A stretch of DNA of 64,000 nt from Candidatus Saccharimonadota bacterium (GTDB lineage Bacteria > Patescibacteriota > Saccharimonadia > Saccharimonadales > Saccharimonadaceae): positions 1 through 64,000 of the forward strand of contig JAFWLO010000012.1 of NCBI GenBank assembly GCA_017545595.1, in the 5' to 3' direction. Shown here piece after piece: positions 40,970-51,500 of the stretch. Under the pieces are notes generated by a model. That model worked only from the letters and a program-made list of their open reading frames with translations, had not been told where the DNA came from and ran no database searches. Position 1 is the stretch's first letter; every line of letters starts with the position of its first letter. The translations under genes and the position numbers were made by a program.

Positions 40970-42211
40970 TTAGGCGGATTTTTTCTTCGGGGCAAAGATG
41001 AGTTTTGCGAGATAGCCAAAGCCAAAGCACAGGCTGACTGCGCCGACAAGGCCCCCGACAACTGGGATAAGTTTAAGGATTGCGACTATTACGATCCCAA
41101 TGGTGTATTTTAGGAAGATATGGAGGTTTTTCTTCTTTAGTAGGTTTTTTGCGACAAGTTCGCCAACGACACCACCCGTAACAGAAGTCGAAAGATAGAT
41201 CATCAAGCCATAAATGATTAGAGCGATAATTCCGAAAGGAATTCCAACAACAGTAATCATGACAAATAGAGCGGCGACTGGAACCAGCATGAGCGCAAGT
41301 AGGCCAATCCCGAGTTCTTTCCAGCTGGACTTTAGTTCGAACTTCTCGATAAGGTTTTTAGAGAACTTTGGAGTTAGCGCAAGAAGGATAATCGTGACAA
41401 GAAGCCTCCCGAGAAGAGAAATTATCTTCGACTCGATTTTTGAAAGTACCGATGTTGAGCTTGAAGGAGAACTTTCATAAGTCCCGCTAGTTTCGGTCGT
41501 TAGATTCTCGAGCCCCGTAACCTTAGCAGTGTTATTGTATCTAAAATCACCCGAGACCGAAGATTTTCCCTTGATGACGATTTCATCGAAATCGACTTTT
41601 AAATTCCCATTTATAGTAACGTTTTCAAGAACGAGACGGGTTCCGGCGAGGTATGCATTTCCGTATAAATTAGTCTTCAAAAGAACAGTGTCGCCGACCG
41701 CGAAGAGGTCGCGACCGATGCTCGCAGAATCGGTGATTTCGATAGCATTTCCCGCAACGAAAACATCGCTCGAAGTCGTTCCGGAGATATTCACGGAATT
41801 TCCGGCGATAAATGCGTGTTCGGCCCAACCTTTGAAGTTGACGAGATTTCCGGCAAGAAGAGCGATTCCGTCAATGTCGTCTTCGGAGGATACTTCGTTC
41901 CCTGCGAGGAAAGCTGAGTGATTTAACGAACGAGACTCGTTTAGAACTCCACCGGAGGAAAAGTATTCGTCGTCTATCGAATCTTTTTCAATGGCAGAGA
42001 TGAGGGATTCTCCTCCGTAATAATCGTCGCTTCCTTCGTCTTCGGATTCTTCTTCCGAATCTTCAGAAGTTCTTTCTTCGACGCAGTTCGTAACGTCGGA
42101 TTCGTCTTCCCCGCAAGCGAAGGCCGGACGATAAGCCGACGCGAAGGACAGAGTCAAAAACGCCAGAACGGCGAGAATAACTTGAGATATTTTTATGTGT
42201 TTTTTAGCCAT
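40970..42211 (-). CDS. Membrane protein with secreted beta-helix/bactofilin-like repeats
   Basis: 413 residues. Signal peptide (1-32, ending AFACGED), an acidic linker, then about 130 residues of regular repeats of the type AFLAGNEV, ALLAGNLVNF, AFIAGNSVNI, VFVAGNAIEI, LFAVGDTV, AYLAGTRL, a right-handed beta-helix pattern as in bactofilin or polymer-forming proteins. The C-terminal 150 residues hold four to five TM helices with a glycine-rich signature (ITVVGIPFGIIALIIYGLMI). AGGAGT precedes the ATG. Function unknown; a membrane-anchored scaffold is plausible. Confidence 0.75.
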   Translation of the reverse strand: MAKKHIKISQVILAVLAFLTLSFASAYRPAFACGEDESDVTNCVEERTSEDSEEESEDEGSDDYYGGESLISAIEKDSIDDEYFSSGGVLNESRSLNHSAFLAGNEVSSEDDIDGIALLAGNLVNFKGWAEHAFIAGNSVNISGTTSSDVFVAGNAIEITDSASIGRDLFAVGDTVLLKTNLYGNAYLAGTRLVLENVTINGNLKVDFDEIVIKGKSSVSGDFRYNNTAKVTGLENLTTETSGTYESSPSSSTSVLSKIESKIISLLGRLLVTIILLALTPKFSKNLIEKFELKSSWKELGIGLLALMLVPVAALFVMITVVGIPFGIIALIIYGLMIYLSTSVTGGVVGELVAKNLLKKKNLHIFLKYTIGIVIVAILKLIPVVGGLVGAVSLCFGFGYLAKLIFAPKKKSA

Positions 42212-42237
42212 AATACTCCTTATGGTTATAGTTTACA

Positions 42238-43674
42238 CTATTTTAGTTTTTTCTTCAAGATTTCCGAGACAGCGGAAGGATTTGCCTTTCCCTTGGACTC
42301 TTTCATAACTTGACCAACGAGAAAACCGAGAACTTTTTCTTGACCAGATCGGTAATCTTCTTGAGCCTTTTTCGTCGATGGATTCAAAAGGACTGTTTCA
42401 ACGATTTTTTCGAGGGCGGAAGAATCGTTTTCTTGTATTAGGTTTAATTCTTTCGCGAGGATGCGTGCAGATTTTCCTAAATGCTTCTCTTCGAACATTT
42501 TTAGGAAAACTTCTTTTGCGGAAGTTGAAGAGAGCTCGTTTTTCGCTTTCATTTCGGCGAGTTCGGAAAGCTTGAGAGCATCGGGGAGCGGATCATTTAG
42601 AAGGCTAGAATTTTCTTCAGCGAGGAGAACGGAAGAAAAGAGATTTGCGATATAATTAACTGTGTCTTCATTAGAATTATTTTCTTCAACTTCAGCAAGA
42701 CGACGAGCTAGTTCCGGATAATCGAGGATAATCTCGATTGTGTCGGACGAAACAGAGTTTTTGAATCGCTTGCGATAATCTTCTGGAAGTTCGGGACATT
42801 TTTCATATTCGGTTTTAATAAAATCTTCAGAAAGATTTAACGGGGCGAGGTCTGGCTCGGGCATATAACGATAATCTTGGGCGTTCTCTTTAGAACGCTG
42901 AGATGTGGTTTTTCCGGTCGCGTCGGACCAACCTCGGGTTTCTTGAATAACCTTCTCGCCATTGTCGAGGAGTTTAGACTGTCGAGAATACTCATATTCG
43001 ACTGCACGCTCGACGCTACGAAAGCTGTTCAGGTTTTTAATTTCGGCACGAGTTCCGAGAGCTTTATCTTCCGGTTTTTTCAGTGAGATATTTACATCAA
43101 AACGCATATTGCCGTTATAGAGGTCGCCGTTTGTAACGCCAGCATAAACCATATTACGCCAGAGTTCTTTGCAGTAGTCGCGGGCTTCTTCGGCGGAGGA
43201 AATGTCAGGCATGGAGACAATTTCAAGAAGCGGAGTGTCAACGCGATTTAAGTCGACGAGAGAATATGAGTCGAAGTGAGAAAGTTTTCCGGCATCACCT
43301 TCAAGATGAGCGTGTTCGATACGAATCTTCTTTCCTGAAGGGAGGGTAATTGAGCCTTCGCCAATGATCGGAGAGAAGAACTGAGTGATTTGATAGCCCT
43401 TCGGGGAATCGGGATAGAAATAGTGTTTCCTGTCAAACCTGGAGCGTGAATTTATTTTTGCATTCATGGCGGAGCCGGCGCGAATTGCAAGTTTGACGGC
43501 ATCTTCGTTTAAGCGAGGAAGCATCCCAGGGAGCGCATAATCAACTGGAGAGACGCAAGAATTCGGCTCTTTCCCCCGCGCGTCGTTGTCAACTTCGGAA
43601 AAAAGTTTAGTTTTTGTCTTAAGCTGGACGTGAGTTTCAATTCCGATTGTAATTTGATATTTTTTATCTGACAT
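42238..43674 (-). CDS. gatB: Asp-tRNA(Asn)/Glu-tRNA(Gln) amidotransferase subunit B
   Basis: 478 residues from the ATG at MSDKKYQITIGIETHVQ, preceded by AGGAGC; a frame extending 53 codons upstream lies inside the previous gene. Signatures: GIETHVQLKTKTKLFS, CSPVDYALPG region (usually C..C.GlPG), KHYFYPDSPKGYQITQ, and the C-terminal YqeY-like domain ending ILKKKLK. Binds the misacylated tRNA and activates it for amidation. Overlaps the upstream small gene by one base. Completes the gatCAB set and implies that GlnRS and/or AsnRS is lacking. Confidence 0.96.
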   Translation of the reverse strand: MSDKKYQITIGIETHVQLKTKTKLFSEVDNDARGKEPNSCVSPVDYALPGMLPRLNEDAVKLAIRAGSAMNAKINSRSRFDRKHYFYPDSPKGYQITQFFSPIIGEGSITLPSGKKIRIEHAHLEGDAGKLSHFDSYSLVDLNRVDTPLLEIVSMPDISSAEEARDYCKELWRNMVYAGVTNGDLYNGNMRFDVNISLKKPEDKALGTRAEIKNLNSFRSVERAVEYEYSRQSKLLDNGEKVIQETRGWSDATGKTTSQRSKENAQDYRYMPEPDLAPLNLSEDFIKTEYEKCPELPEDYRKRFKNSVSSDTIEIILDYPELARRLAEVEENNSNEDTVNYIANLFSSVLLAEENSSLLNDPLPDALKLSELAEMKAKNELSSTSAKEVFLKMFEEKHLGKSARILAKELNLIQENDSSALEKIVETVLLNPSTKKAQEDYRSGQEKVLGFLVGQVMKESKGKANPSAVSEILKKKLK

Positions 43675-44096
43675 TAAATAGCTCCTAGATCTTTTAAGGC
43701 TTGGCGGTAGATTCCGAGCGCACGCTTCGACTGTTCGTAAGAAACTGAGAATCTCGGTTCGTGGGCAATTTGGTTTCTGATTTTGTGCGCCGACCAGACG
43801 GAATTTAGATTTGAGAATTTTTCTTTTCCGCATTTTTTAAGGCGTTCGCCCATGGTCTTTCCTTGAACGCCACTTTCGCGGAGGGCTTTGTCGAGAAGTT
43901 TGTCGGCGTCAACAATTGCCATGTTGTAGCTTAAAGCATTCGAGCGGACGAGGGAGTTTTCGATTGCGAGAAAAACGGTTTGGTACTCTATCTTATTAAA
44001 GGTGTATTTTTTGTGCGAAGTGAGCAAAATCGCTACGAAAACTAGAACACCGATGATAAAAATCGAAACGAAAAGCGTAAAAAATGAAGAATCCAT
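43674..44096 (-). CDS. Small membrane protein with HEPN-like soluble part
   Basis: 140 residues. One TM helix (5-27), then a helical domain. Its C-terminal stretch HKIRNQIAHEPRFSVSYEQS contains RNQIAH, which fits the Rx4-6H motif of HEPN RNases, though few other features are available to confirm it. It is inserted between gatA and gatB with a 1-base overlap on each side, so it is translated together with the amidotransferase subunits. Whether it interacts with them or with tRNA is unknown. Confidence 0.6.
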   Translation of the reverse strand: MDSSFFTLFVSIFIIGVLVFVAILLTSHKKYTFNKIEYQTVFLAIENSLVRSNALSYNMAIVDADKLLDKALRESGVQGKTMGERLKKCGKEKFSNLNSVWSAHKIRNQIAHEPRFSVSYEQSKRALGIYRQALKDLGAI

Positions 44097-45517
44097 TATA
44101 CAATTTCTCCAGCGAGAGCTATGAGGTTTTTATCGCTTCGACGGGGGCCGATAAGCTGAAGGCCAAGCGGGACGGGAGTTTTGTAATCTTTGTTATTCTC
44201 GGAGGTGAAACCTGCGGGGAAAGCAACTGCGGGGAGACCAGCGAGATTAACCGGGACACTCATGACATCTTCGAGATACATCGAGACGGGATCGTCAACT
44301 TTTTCTCCGAGCTTAAACGCAGGGTTCGGAGCGACAGGAGACAAGATTGCGTCGACTTTTTCGAAGGCTTTTTCAAATTCTTTTATAATCAGCGTTCTCG
44401 CCTTCGCGGCCTTGAGAAAGTAAGCATCATAAAAGCCAGAACTTAGAACAAAGTTTCCAATCATGATGCGACGTTTGTTTTCGCGCATAAAACCTTCGGA
44501 GCGAGTATTCGAGAAGAGGAGGTCAAGCGGGGATTTTTCTGGGGAACTTTCGTCTTTAAGGTTTTTAGTACGATAGGCATAGCGAATTCCGTCGTAACGA
44601 GAAAGGTTCGAGGCAACCTCGGCGGGCTGGATAATATAGTACGCCGCAAGAGCATATTCGAGCGCAGGAAGAGAAAGTTCTACGATTTCGTAACCCTTAG
44701 ACTTAAAAAGCGAGACTTTTTCATCAAAAGCGGATTTTATTTCAGGGTTGAGAGCTGGGGATTCAACAAATTCTTTAATGAGACCAATTTTTTTCTTTTC
44801 GAGCGAGAAATCAGAAGTTCCATAGAAATCAGGAAGAGAGGTTTGGTCTTTGCTGTCTCGTCCTGAGGCAATAGACATAAGAAGATCAAGATCGGATGCA
44901 GATTTCGAGAAGAATCCGACGACGTCGGTCGAAGAAGCCATGGCAACGACGCCGTAGCGAGAAATTGTTCCATAAGTAGGCTTGATTCCGAAAACGCCGT
45001 TGAAGGAGGCAGGTTGGCGGATTGAGCCACCAGTGTCGGTCCCGGTCGCAAATTCAACACAATCTAGGGCGACGGCGACGGCTGAACCCCCGGAAGAACC
45101 GCCAGCAACACGAGAGTCGTCGTAGGCATTTTTTGTTGGACCGAAGAAAGAGTTCTCGGTCGAAGAACCGTGTGCGAAGGCATCGAGATTCGTTCGAGCA
45201 ACCATGATGGCACCTTCTTTTTCGAGTTTTTCGGCGCAAGTGGAATTTATTGGACTGTTCAGGCCAGTTAGGATTTTAGCGGAAGCGGTTGTTTCGCCTT
45301 CGGTCGAGAGAAAATTGTCTTTTAGGGCATACGGAACTCCAGCTAGCCTCCCGACCTGTTCGCCGTTTCTAATCTTTTTGTCGATTTCTTCAGCTTTTTT
45401 TAGAGCGTTTTCTTGATTTATGAAAGTAAAAATATTCTTGTCTTTGTATTTTTCGATTTTTTCAAGTGCAGATTTGACAAGAGAAACTGCGGAAGTGGAT
45501 TTATTAGCGACTTTCAT
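44096..45517 (-). CDS. gatA: Asp-tRNA(Asn)/Glu-tRNA(Gln) amidotransferase subunit A
   Basis: 473 residues. Amidase-signature enzyme: catalytic Lys in GVPYALKDNFLS, and the Ser-cisSer region RVAGGSSGGSAVAVALD followed by TDTGGSIRQPASFNGVFG. Releases ammonia from glutamine for the GatB site. Two nt after gatC; overlaps the HEPN-like gene by one base. Confidence 0.97.
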   Translation of the reverse strand: MKVANKSTSAVSLVKSALEKIEKYKDKNIFTFINQENALKKAEEIDKKIRNGEQVGRLAGVPYALKDNFLSTEGETTASAKILTGLNSPINSTCAEKLEKEGAIMVARTNLDAFAHGSSTENSFFGPTKNAYDDSRVAGGSSGGSAVAVALDCVEFATGTDTGGSIRQPASFNGVFGIKPTYGTISRYGVVAMASSTDVVGFFSKSASDLDLLMSIASGRDSKDQTSLPDFYGTSDFSLEKKKIGLIKEFVESPALNPEIKSAFDEKVSLFKSKGYEIVELSLPALEYALAAYYIIQPAEVASNLSRYDGIRYAYRTKNLKDESSPEKSPLDLLFSNTRSEGFMRENKRRIMIGNFVLSSGFYDAYFLKAAKARTLIIKEFEKAFEKVDAILSPVAPNPAFKLGEKVDDPVSMYLEDVMSVPVNLAGLPAVAFPAGFTSENNKDYKTPVPLGLQLIGPRRSDKNLIALAGEIV

Positions 45518-45518
45518 G

Positions 45519-45806
45519 TTATAAAACCTTCGGGACTTTTATTTGATTATCTTCTTGTTCTTTCGAGAGGGCGAGAAGAGCTTCTCGATCGGCATCTTGA
45601 GGAAGGATTTCGTCCTTTCTCCAGACGTTTTCCATTTCGAAAACTTGGTAAGTCGGTTCGACATTCTCCGTGTCAAGCTCGTTTAGCTTCGAAATATATT
45701 TAAAGATGTTTTGAAGATCTTTTTCGAGAGCCTTTTTCTCGTCTTTTTCGAGAGATAAATTTGATAATTCCGCAAGATGGTCAATTTCTTTTTCTGAGAT
45801 ATTCAT
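45519..45806 (-). CDS. gatC: Asp-tRNA(Asn)/Glu-tRNA(Gln) amidotransferase subunit C
   Basis: 95 residues, normal length. EIDHLAELSNLSLEKDEKK and LNELDTENVEPTYQVFEMEN are family signatures; the protein wraps around GatA and GatB to hold the complex together. First gene of the gatC-gatA-x-gatB operon. The minus-strand TGATATAAT ends 7 nt before the ATG and there is no ribosome-binding site, so the operon mRNA is probably leaderless. Confidence 0.94.
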   Translation of the reverse strand: MNISEKEIDHLAELSNLSLEKDEKKALEKDLQNIFKYISKLNELDTENVEPTYQVFEMENVWRKDEILPQDADREALLALSKEQEDNQIKVPKVL

Positions 45807-45835
45807 TAGAAAAATTATATCACTTTTCTAGGAGT

Positions 45836-46156
45836 TTAGAAAGACTCGAGGGAGTTGAGTTGGTTTTTGAGGTCTAAAATGTCTTCTTTGTAAGAGTCGT
45901 TTTCGGAGCGGAGGAGGGAAATCGTCGCACTATTCGAGAGAAGAAAGACGAGCGCGAGAATATTCAAGGCGACACTCACGATTAATGCGACAATAATAAC
46001 TGTCGTGTAAGGAGTTTTTTTCTCGGGAGGAGCGGACATGATGGACGTTCGGACTTTCGCGGGGGGTTCGGACTCGAGAGAGATTTTTGAAAATGAAGAT
46101 TTCGAAGGCTTCTCCGAGACGGAAGATTTTTGTTCTTGTTTTGTCGAACTGTTCAT
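45836..46156 (-). CDS. Small single-TM protein
   Basis: 106 residues, not recognised. Polar Ser/Lys/Glu-rich N-terminus (about 45 residues), TM helix at about 52-75 (VIIVALIVSVALNILALVFL), then a short coiled-coil-like tail (LLRSENDSYKEDILDLKNQL). A minus-strand TGCTAAAAT lies exactly 6 nt before the ATG, with no ribosome-binding site. Lies between uvrB and gatC. Confidence 0.65.
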   Translation of the reverse strand: MNSSTKQEQKSSVSEKPSKSSFSKISLESEPPAKVRTSIMSAPPEKKTPYTTVIIVALIVSVALNILALVFLLSNSATISLLRSENDSYKEDILDLKNQLNSLESF

Positions 46157-46181
46157 ATAATTATTTTAGCATAAACTCGTT

Positions 46182-48194
46182 TTATTTTAACTTATTTTTA
46201 GGTTTCATCTCGTTTTCAATTTCAGAAATTTGGTCACGAAGAAGCGCAGCGCGTTCAAATTCGAGGTTTGCGGCTGCAAGCTTCATTTGAGATGAGAGTT
46301 CTTTTACGAGTGAAGGTAAATCTTCTTTAGGAATGCGTTTTATGTCCAACTTCGACTCGACTTCTTTTTCGGGGATAATTGCGCGGAGTCCGGCAGAAAT
46401 TTCTTTTGCGACGGTTTTTGGAGTTATGTGATGTTCTTCATTGTATTTCTGTTGAATTTCGCGACGACGAACAGTTTCGGAAATAGCTTTTTCCATGCTT
46501 TCGGTTATAAAATTAGCATACATGATAACTTTCCCCTCGACGTGACGAGCGGCGCGGCCTATGGTTTGGATAAGAGCAGACTCGGAACGAAGGAACCCTT
46601 CTTTGTCAGCGTCTAAAATAGCAACAAGAGAAACTTCGGGAAGGTCGAGACCCTCACGGAGAAGGTTTATTCCTACCAAAACATCGTAAACCCCGGCGCG
46701 CAAATCTCTTAGAATATCTCCGCGTTCGAGGGTGTCGATGTCGGAATGGATATAGGCTGTTTTTACGCCATGCTCTTTTAGATGGTCGGTTAGATCTTCT
46801 GCCATACGCTTTGTTAGAGTCGTAACTAAAGTTCGCTGATTTTTTGCGATTCGGCGGTCGATTTCTTCCATGAGGTCGTCGATTTGATGATCGGGAGGAC
46901 GAACTTCTATTTCTGGGTCGAGGAGTCCAGTTGGGCGGATGACCTGTTCGGCGGGCTTTGGACAGTTAGATAGTTCATAATCGCCTGGAGTAGCAGAAAC
47001 ATAGACCGCGTGAGAGATGTGACGGTAAAATTCAGGGAAAGTCAGGGGGCGGTTGTCGAGGGCGCTCGGAAGGCGGAAACCATAATCAACGAGGTTTAGT
47101 TTTCGGGAATGGTCACCATTATACATTCCGCGAACCTGAGGAAGAGTCATGTGAGATTCATCAACGAGGAGTAAAAAGTCACTCGGGAAAAAGTCAAGAA
47201 GAGTAGAAGGCGGTTCTCCGGCCTTTCGACCTTCGAGATGACGAGAATAATTTTCAATTCCCTTCACAAAGCCAGTTTCTTTCAGCATTTCTAGGTCGTA
47301 TTTGATTCGCTGAGAGAGACGCTGAGCCTCGAGGTATTTTTCGTGACGCTCAAAAAAAGCGAGACGTTCTTTATACTCTTTTTCTATTTCGACGAGAGCG
47401 CGAGAAAGGTCGGACTCGGGAGTAGCATAATGGGTGTTTGGGAAAATGTGGATATGGTCGGGTTTTTCGCGAACTTCACCCGTTAGGGGGTCGATGATTT
47501 TAACTTCTTCGAGATTATCAAATCCAAACTCAAAACGATAAGCCCATTCTCCAGAAGCTGGAAAAAGATCAACCGTGTCCCCCATAACTCGAAAGTTCCC
47601 ACGCTCAAAAGCAAGATCGTTGCGATGATATTGGATTTTAACTAGAGCACGAATGAAGGAGAGCTGATCCGAAACAGGAACTTCACCCTCCATAACCCAA
47701 CCGGTCGGACGTTTCCAAAGCGGGATAGACATTTCTTGGTAATTGGCCGGGGAACCGATGCCATAGATACATGAAACCGACGCGACGATAATTACATCGT
47801 CACGAGTCAAGAGTGCTTCGGTTGCGCCATGGCGAAGCCGGTCGATTTCTTCATTTATTGCGGAGTCCTTTTCGATATAAGTGTCGGTCGAAGCGATGTA
47901 GGCCTCTGGCTGATAATAATCAAAATATGATACAAAATAGTGAACTTCGTTTTTAGGAAAGAACTCGCGAAATTCGGAATATAGTTGAGCGGCGAGAGTT
48001 TTATTATGCGCGAGAACCAAGGTCGGACGACCGTAATTTTGAATTAAGTTCGCCATGGTGAATGTTTTTCCAGAACCAGTCACACCAAGAAGACACTGTT
48101 CTTTTATGCCTTCCTTAAGACCCTTTGTTAGTTGCTCGATTGCCGCGGGCTGATCGCCGGTCGGCTGGTATTTTGAAACTAATTCGAACTTCAT
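46182..48194 (-). CDS. uvrB: Excinuclease ABC subunit B
   Basis: 670 residues. Walker [16 protein letters not shown], beta-hairpin region [40 protein letters not shown], and the helicase motifs [29 protein letters not shown] and [10 protein letters not shown]-terminal UVR domain ([20 protein letters not shown]) present. Verifies DNA damage and loads UvrC in nucleotide excision repair. One nt separates it from the upstream small gene. Confidence 0.98.
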   Translation of the reverse strand: MKFELVSKYQPTGDQPAAIEQLTKGLKEGIKEQCLLGVTGSGKTFTMANLIQNYGRPTLVLAHNKTLAAQLYSEFREFFPKNEVHYFVSYFDYYQPEAYIASTDTYIEKDSAINEEIDRLRHGATEALLTRDDVIIVASVSCIYGIGSPANYQEMSIPLWKRPTGWVMEGEVPVSDQLSFIRALVKIQYHRNDLAFERGNFRVMGDTVDLFPASGEWAYRFEFGFDNLEEVKIIDPLTGEVREKPDHIHIFPNTHYATPESDLSRALVEIEKEYKERLAFFERHEKYLEAQRLSQRIKYDLEMLKETGFVKGIENYSRHLEGRKAGEPPSTLLDFFPSDFLLLVDESHMTLPQVRGMYNGDHSRKLNLVDYGFRLPSALDNRPLTFPEFYRHISHAVYVSATPGDYELSNCPKPAEQVIRPTGLLDPEIEVRPPDHQIDDLMEEIDRRIAKNQRTLVTTLTKRMAEDLTDHLKEHGVKTAYIHSDIDTLERGDILRDLRAGVYDVLVGINLLREGLDLPEVSLVAILDADKEGFLRSESALIQTIGRAARHVEGKVIMYANFITESMEKAISETVRRREIQQKYNEEHHITPKTVAKEISAGLRAIIPEKEVESKLDIKRIPKEDLPSLVKELSSQMKLAAANLEFERAALLRDQISEIENEMKPKNKLK

Positions 48195-48195
48195 G

Positions 48196-48591
48196 CTACA
48201 TTCTCATGTTTTCAAAATCGAGTTGTTGATATGTGAACTTTTCGGGTTTAGAAACTTTTCCGCTAGATTCGGACTTTACGAAGACATAAAATGTTTTTTC
48301 CTCTGAAAGGTGAAAGGTGTTGTAGTTTTGCCACTCGCAAGTTGAGGATTTTACTTCTTCGTTCAGGCAATAAACAAGATCTTTATCATCTCCGGCTTTA
48401 ACCGTCAATGTTTCTCCGTCGAGCGAGAGCGCGCCGATAACTGGGGTTTCTTTTATTTCGGTTTTAAAGTGTTTTAAGGTAAGTACGATGGCAAGAATTA
48501 AAAATATACCGACAAGAATTGAAAACACGATGGTAAGAAAATTTTTGTCGGTCAGTAGATTTTTCAGAGAAAGTTTTCTCGGGCTATTCAT
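48196..48591 (-). CDS. Single-TM protein cotranscribed with the giant surface protein
   Basis: 131 residues, not recognised. TM helix at about 16-40 ([20 protein letters not shown]), then about 90 residues outside, with two cysteines (VYCLNEE, SSTCEW) that could pair, and [13 protein letters not shown]. Its ATG overlaps the TGA of the 1397-residue gene (ATGA), so its synthesis is coupled to that protein. The extracellular part reads like a small beta domain similar to those in its neighbour. Confidence 0.6.
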   Translation of the reverse strand: MNSPRKLSLKNLLTDKNFLTIVFSILVGIFLILAIVLTLKHFKTEIKETPVIGALSLDGETLTVKAGDDKDLVYCLNEEVKSSTCEWQNYNTFHLSEEKTFYVFVKSESSGKVSKPEKFTYQQLDFENMRM

Positions 48592-51500
48592 AGTTCGCAG
48601 TTTGTCTCCATATTAAAGTCATTATCAGCATAACACAAATATTTCTCAAATGCATTATTTAATTCATCGGTGGATTTTCCGAGACTTTCTCGGGCATAGC
48701 CGTTGAACTTGTCGCGATAATAAGCTACGAAGGCTTCGGCCAGGAATTCCTCTTTTGAATTAAAAGCATAGTCGCTTAGGGGGAGGTTTTTTACCGAGAT
48801 ACTTCCCTTCCCAGTTTCTCTTTCGGACTTTAGCTTCTCAAAGGCTTCGGAAAATTCCGGATAGTCGCATAAACGAGTTTTTGTATGGTCGAGATAAAAT
48901 GCGTCGATTGAGTGACCGATTTCGTGGACGATGGCATGTTTGACGTCTTCATAGACGATGTTAGTATATGGAGAAAGAACGTCAATCTGCGCAAACGAAC
49001 CTAAATTCGAATAAGTTGTTCCCGCTGAACCTTCATAATTTTCGTAAGAATTGTATGTTCCGATGTTAGAAATACGCATTTTTCCATAACTTTGTTTGAG
49101 CGCGGGGATATTGGAAAAAATTTTATCTACATAACTCGAATATGCTTCGACCACGGACGGCTCAATTCCGGCTTCGAATTCAACAGGGTAATAGTCTCCG
49201 CTGACTGGATAATTCGTGGTGATTTTATGAGTTGTTCCGAGCTTGAAATTTTTATCATTTTCAATAAAATTCCAGACGCGAGAATATAACGTGGAGTTGC
49301 GTTTGAATCCAGAAGAGTATATTAAATATGGGTCACCAGTTTTTTCGGGAGAGAAGCCGAGAACTCGATTCCCCGTCGAGTAAACACGCGGAGCTTTCAC
49401 AACATTGCAATAAACTGAATTATAAACTACACAATCCGCTTCTCCGAAGCTAATACTATCAGCCATAATATTATTTTCTAGCCATGAGGTTAGAGAATTT
49501 GATTTTATGTTGTTGTTTTTTTCAAAATAAACCTTGCTGGCTTTTACGGCGATAGAATAAAATGTCCTTGACTTTTCTAGTGAGAAAGATGCTCCGGAAG
49601 ACAGTTCTGGATTTTTTGAGCTGAGGTCTTCAGACCAACCGAGCGCAACAAATCCGTTTTCTCCGGAAAGTTCAGGAGCGACGAGTTTGCAATCTATCTC
49701 AGAGTTGAACAAATAACAAGATTCACTGGACGAGTCATTTGAGACGGTTTTCTCTCCGTCGACTTCGACGACGGTAAAGTTTGCAATTACTGGTTCTTTT
49801 GATCTTGTGATTAGATAATATGTTCCAGAACCAGAAACTTCGAGCTTTCCGCCGACAGGAATGGAGGCAGTAGTCGCGGATTTGTCCGTGTTCCAGCCGA
49901 GAACAATCCTCTCCTCGCTTGACTCGACAAGCGGAGTCGTAATACCGCATGATGTTTTATCTCCGTAAAGGTAGCAAGTCGCGGACTTACCTTCGAGATT
50001 AAATCCATCTCCTTCTTGAGATTCAAAAATGATGCTGATGGCGGTTCGGGAGATTGCATAAAAATCCATGTCGGAAGTAGCAGTGTAGGTCATTCCTGGG
50101 GAATAATCAGCGACAGAAGTATTCGATTTCTTGGCCCAGCCAAGATATTCTACTCCAGCGGAAGAACTCGGAGTCGGAAAAGTAACTTCACAAGATCGCT
50201 CCGTTCCATAGAGCTCACAAGTGGTTGTTTCGACATTTGCTCCGGAGTGGAAATTTATTTTTATGCTTCTTACAATGACTGAGTAAAATCTTTCTCCTCC
50301 GGAAATGTCTATCATATCTCCGGAGCGGACTGACGCCTCTTTCGCGTCGGCATCCGTATTCCATCCTAGGGGGGAATATCCTTCGATTGTGGAAAGTGCC
50401 GGAGCAGTAACCTTGCAGGTTTTTTCACCGTTGTATTTATGGCAAGTTGCTTCCCCGCCTTTTTGAGAAGAGATGGTCGAATCGGTTAAATTGAAACTGG
50501 CGGAAAGGACTGAAGTTTCTCGAGTTATTGAATAGAAATCGACATTTCCGGAAATATTCGCGGAATCTGTTCCTCCGGATTTTTCTCCTGGGTTGGTTGA
50601 CCAGCCGACAAGCTCGTAGCCTTGCTTCGCCTCAAATTCCGGGAAGCTAACCTTGCAGAAATTATTTCCATTATAGAACTGGCATTTTCCTTCAGTTTCG
50701 GAAAGACTCCCGGCAGAAGAATCTTGGATGTTAAAAGTAGCGACAACTTCTTCTGTTCTTTTAGTAACGGAATAAAGAATCGTGTCGGATTTTATGTTGA
50801 GTTTTTCGGCAGGAACTTTTTCTTGAGTTTTATCTTCTTTAGAATCTTCCTTCTCTTCAGGTTTTTCTTCCATGAGTATTTCTTCGGAATTAGGCGACAG
50901 TGACCAACCTAAAAATTCGTAACCTTCCCTCGCGGAGACTTTCGGAAAGGAGGGTATCAGGCACTCTTCTTCGCTTTCCTCTTTTTTGCAGAATTTTTTA
51001 AGTTCCCCCTCAACTTCAACAGCTTCTGTATCTTGAATGACGAAGGTTAAGGTGTTTTGACTGCTGTTTTTTGTCACAGCGTAAAAAGTCTCTTCTGATT
51101 CTGAGGCGTATTCAATAAATTCTCCCGGCTTATATATCTCTGATTGATTCGTTTCTTCGGTTTTAGACTTTTCTTCTTTGGAGTTTTCGGAGGAATTTAG
51201 CTTTTCTGTTTCTGTTTTTTCTTGAGCTTGAGACTTTTCGGATTCTTGCCAACCCACGACATCATAACCTTCCTTCGCTCTCAGCTCGGGAGCAACGAGA
51301 GTGCACGACTCAGACCCGTTAAATCTATAACACTCCGTCGTCCCTCCTTCCATTTCAGCAGATTTTTCATCGAGAATAATGAAGTTTGCGCGGAGAGGGT
51401 TGTTTTCTTTAGTGACGGCGTAGAAAGTCGCATTATCTGAAATGTCGAGAATTTTTCCTTGTTCGGTTTTCGCGGATGTGTCGGTCTTTTTATCTCCCCA

